Assembly (NCBI GenBank): GCA_015680685.1
Contig: MNCI01008624.1
Location: forward strand, 55,111-119,110
Direction of reading: 5' to 3'
From: Gnetum montanum
Taxonomy: Eukaryota > Streptophyta > Gnetopsida > Gnetales > Gnetaceae
DNA length: 64,000 bases
Position 1 is the stretch's first letter, and each line of letters begins with the position of its first letter. The position numbers and the translations under genes are program-made. This document shows positions 62,230 through 64,000 of this stretch, in pieces. Under the pieces are notes generated by a model. It was given only the letters and a program-made list of their open reading frames with translations, ran no database searches and was not told the DNA's origin.

Positions 62230-62281
62230 GATATCGCGTACGCGATATCACGGGAGGATGTGATATCGCGTATGCGATATC
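62230..62281 (-). promoter_or_regulatory. U3 palindromes of LTR E
   Basis: GATATCGCGTACGCGATATC (62230-62249) is a perfect 20-bp palindrome. GATATCGCGTATGCGATATC (62262-62281) differs by one transition. Together they are the best model for the ancestral U3 unit of A, B and C. Confidence 0.85.
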
Positions 62282-62309
62282 ATGGCCCATGCAATATCGC
62301 GTCCCATCA

Positions 62310-63631
62310 CTTATTATATTAAAATTTTGATTACTAACTATAAATGGAGCACAAGTCACATTGAATGTTAATTATCAAAAATTGTGGATGAAAGTAGGAC
62401 ACAACCTAAATACTAGGCAATTATACCTAGGCTACAATCTTAGCATGAGTCACATTGAGGTCTCCCCAATTCAAATTTTTGAAACAAAAGATACCACAAG
62501 TTACAAAGCTATTTGTGCATGACTAAAAATGCCTTAAAAGCACAAATATAAACTACTTGCTAGTGTGGTGCTAAATAGAGCAACTCATGATGTACCAGTG
62601 GTCTATAGTAAATCTTTTATTTAAAGGAGTTAGAAAGTGATCTTAGAATTAATAGAAATCCCTTTGGAAAGTCTACTTGCTTTCAAAATTTGTGCTTAGT
62701 TATATGTGAATTGATGGATGAAGATAGGCTTAAAATATTTCTTTCAATAATATTTGTTGAAATTTTTCAATTGATATTTAATATTTAATAACATCTTGAA
62801 TCTAAATATCTTTTATCCAAATTTAATTTGAAATATCTATGAAAGAATGTTAATGAGTTTAGAATTAATTAAGAGTAATTTGTATTAGAATAATTAAGAG
62901 TAATAAGAGTATGTGAGTAGTTTGAAAGTAAAAATTAAGAGTAGAACTAAATATAATTAAGTGTAGTTAAAAGTAACTTTAAGAGAGAACTTAAATTGTT
63001 CAATTTCTTAGAATAGTTCAAAGTTGTTATAAAGAGAGAGAGATCTACATATTTATAGAATTCATAAAGAATTTATCATATTTTCATTCCCAAATGGTAT
63101 CATTAACATATACAAACATGTTATAATAATGGACATATCTCTTAAGGTAATCTTAGGTATTTATATCCAATGCTTAGAGGTTGAGCTAGCATGGAGTTGT
63201 AGTGGTGGTTATAGAGATGCTAGAGATAAGTAATAAGTGTCAAGTGAAATAAGACAAGGAAGGGTCTAATCATCATTTTTGACTAGGTGTAGGCCTAATA
63301 GTGGTGGCAATGCTTAATTGCCTCTAAGGGGTAGATGTCAAAGGAAGATAATTACAATGAACCCTTGAACCATAACCTAGGAATATTTATTTATTTCCTA
63401 ATTTTCTCATTAATAATGTTCCTTACCGTTTCCTTGTGTATTTTCCCTATCATGTTTAGTATGCATAATGTCAAATGTAACATATATTTGACGATTACTA
63501 GGATATTTAGAAATAAGATGTTATAGGGCCAATATATCCATAATATATAAACTTACTACTAATACGCATGAGAAGTAAATGAAACCTTTTTTTTAGGGGA
63601 GGGGGCAAGTAGGGGGGGGGGTGTGGAAGGG

Positions 63632-63662
<31 letters not shown>

Positions 63663-63699
63663 GGGGAAGTTAGGAGGGGATGGATGAGGGAGGGGTATC
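62310..63699. other. AT-rich intergenic sequence, no recognised genes
   Basis: No coding or RNA gene recognised. A G-rich stretch followed by a (GA)n microsatellite lies at 63596-63660. Confidence 0.5.
63631..63659 (+). repeat. (GA)n microsatellite
   Basis: About 14 GA units within a G-rich stretch. Confidence 0.95.
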
Positions 63700-64000
63700 T
63701 TACTCTAAAAATAAATAAATAATAATATGAAAAAATTCAAAATACATGAGATCATTAAAAAGAAAGTCTAAATAAAAAGCCCAATAGTTTTGTCAATCCC
63801 TTTCCAAGTTTTCATCCTTATAATGAATTTTGAAAAACCTTTCCTTTGAGGTAGGAAAAGGATCAGGTTTCACCCTTATTCAAAAGTGCCCTCATAGGTT
63901 TTCACTTCTTAGTAAATGACTTTTTTGTAAAGAGAAGGAGAAACTTCTCTCTAAAGACAAAAGAATTCATTAATCAAAAATAAAAAACAAATAGCAACAA
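63700..64000 (-). mobile_element. LINE 3' end, second copy, runs off the window
   Basis: The minus strand matches 56810-57105: GAGGGCACTTTTGAATAAGG, then CCTTTTCCTAC and TTGGGC followed by a T-rich tail. It is probably the 3' end of another LINE of the same family; the coding part lies beyond 64000. Confidence 0.75.

Larger units (their letters stand above)
57345..62309 (-). mobile_element. element E: least decayed member, 3' LTR and ORF2 truncated
   Basis: 5' LTR 61333-62309, perfect tRNA-Asp primer site, gag 59526-61188 visible, non-coding centre, the first about 55 codons of ORF2, then a jump to the polypurine tract and only about 18 bp of 3' LTR (57345-57362). CpG-rich motifs that are decayed in the other copies are intact here. 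The left end has no target duplication to compare with the outer right bases CTTAT. Confidence 0.85.
61333..62309 (-). repeat. 5' LTR of element E
   Basis: Minus strand TGATGGGACG...TCATTA; the end base is mutated (CA to TA side shows TAATGA on the plus strand). Intact palindromes at 62230-62249 and 62262-62281, a TATA-like box near 62205, a poly(A) signal near 62025, and 34-bp repeats at 61684-61804. Confidence 0.9.

Overview
The window is nuclear DNA of a land plant, probably a seed plant with a large, repeat-rich genome. The species cannot be told. The evidence is a spliced plant kinesin-7 pseudogene, Ty3/Gypsy-type LTR elements primed by plant tRNA-Asp, an L1-type LINE and a Copia-type remnant. 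The DNA is AT-rich. Two N runs (27933-28681 and 59322-59525) and two single Ns are assembly gaps. No intact host gene was found.

Layout. 595-3291 (minus): eleven exon-like blocks of a kinesin-7 gene with stops, a 17-bp frameshifting duplication and a one-base frameshift. About 3577-21733 (minus): an old Gypsy element (called H here) split by two later insertions. Its RNase H lies at 3577-3900, RT plus gag C-part at 12747-13739, and gag N-part at 20474-21733. Element A (3901-12741, plus) sits at the RT/RNase H junction and element B (13740-20473, plus) sits inside H gag; both have near-identical 5-bp target duplications. Element C (21734-about 29415, minus) sits at the start of H gag. 29716-30598 is a partial LTR (G). 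Element D (31842-40481, plus) is complete, with a different U3. 44893-46278 is a LINE RT fragment cut by element F (46279-about 54120, minus), the only member that keeps integrase and RNase H remains. A Copia-like remnant follows (about 54121-56340), then the LINE C-terminal part (56343-57105), element E (57345-62309, minus, the least decayed) and a second LINE 3' end on the minus strand (63700-64000).

How the parts fit. A, B, C, D, E and F belong to one superfamily of elements. The order is LTR, tRNA-Asp primer site, gag with an unusual zinc knuckle, (pol, seen only in F), a non-coding central region, a second large ORF in the env position, polypurine tract, LTR. A, B and D, whose full length is seen, have no recognisable protease, RT or integrase, so they look non-autonomous; C and E show none either but contain gaps or deletions. 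H and F are relatives of the possible pol donors.

The most interesting signal is in the region between gag (or pol) and the second ORF. It holds a second copy of the LTR promoter architecture: palindromic U3 repeats followed by a TATA box. The internal motifs resemble the U3 motifs of the same subfamily (GATATC palindromes in A, B and C; TTGATG/ATCAAC motifs in D; AATATTGG-type motifs in F). Downstream is a branch-point-like TACTAAY and a conserved TGATTGCAG directly before the ATG of the second ORF. A conserved purine-rich block (core TTTGGGGAGGA) lies just upstream. Together these suggest a dedicated internal promoter and a spliced leader for the env-position gene.
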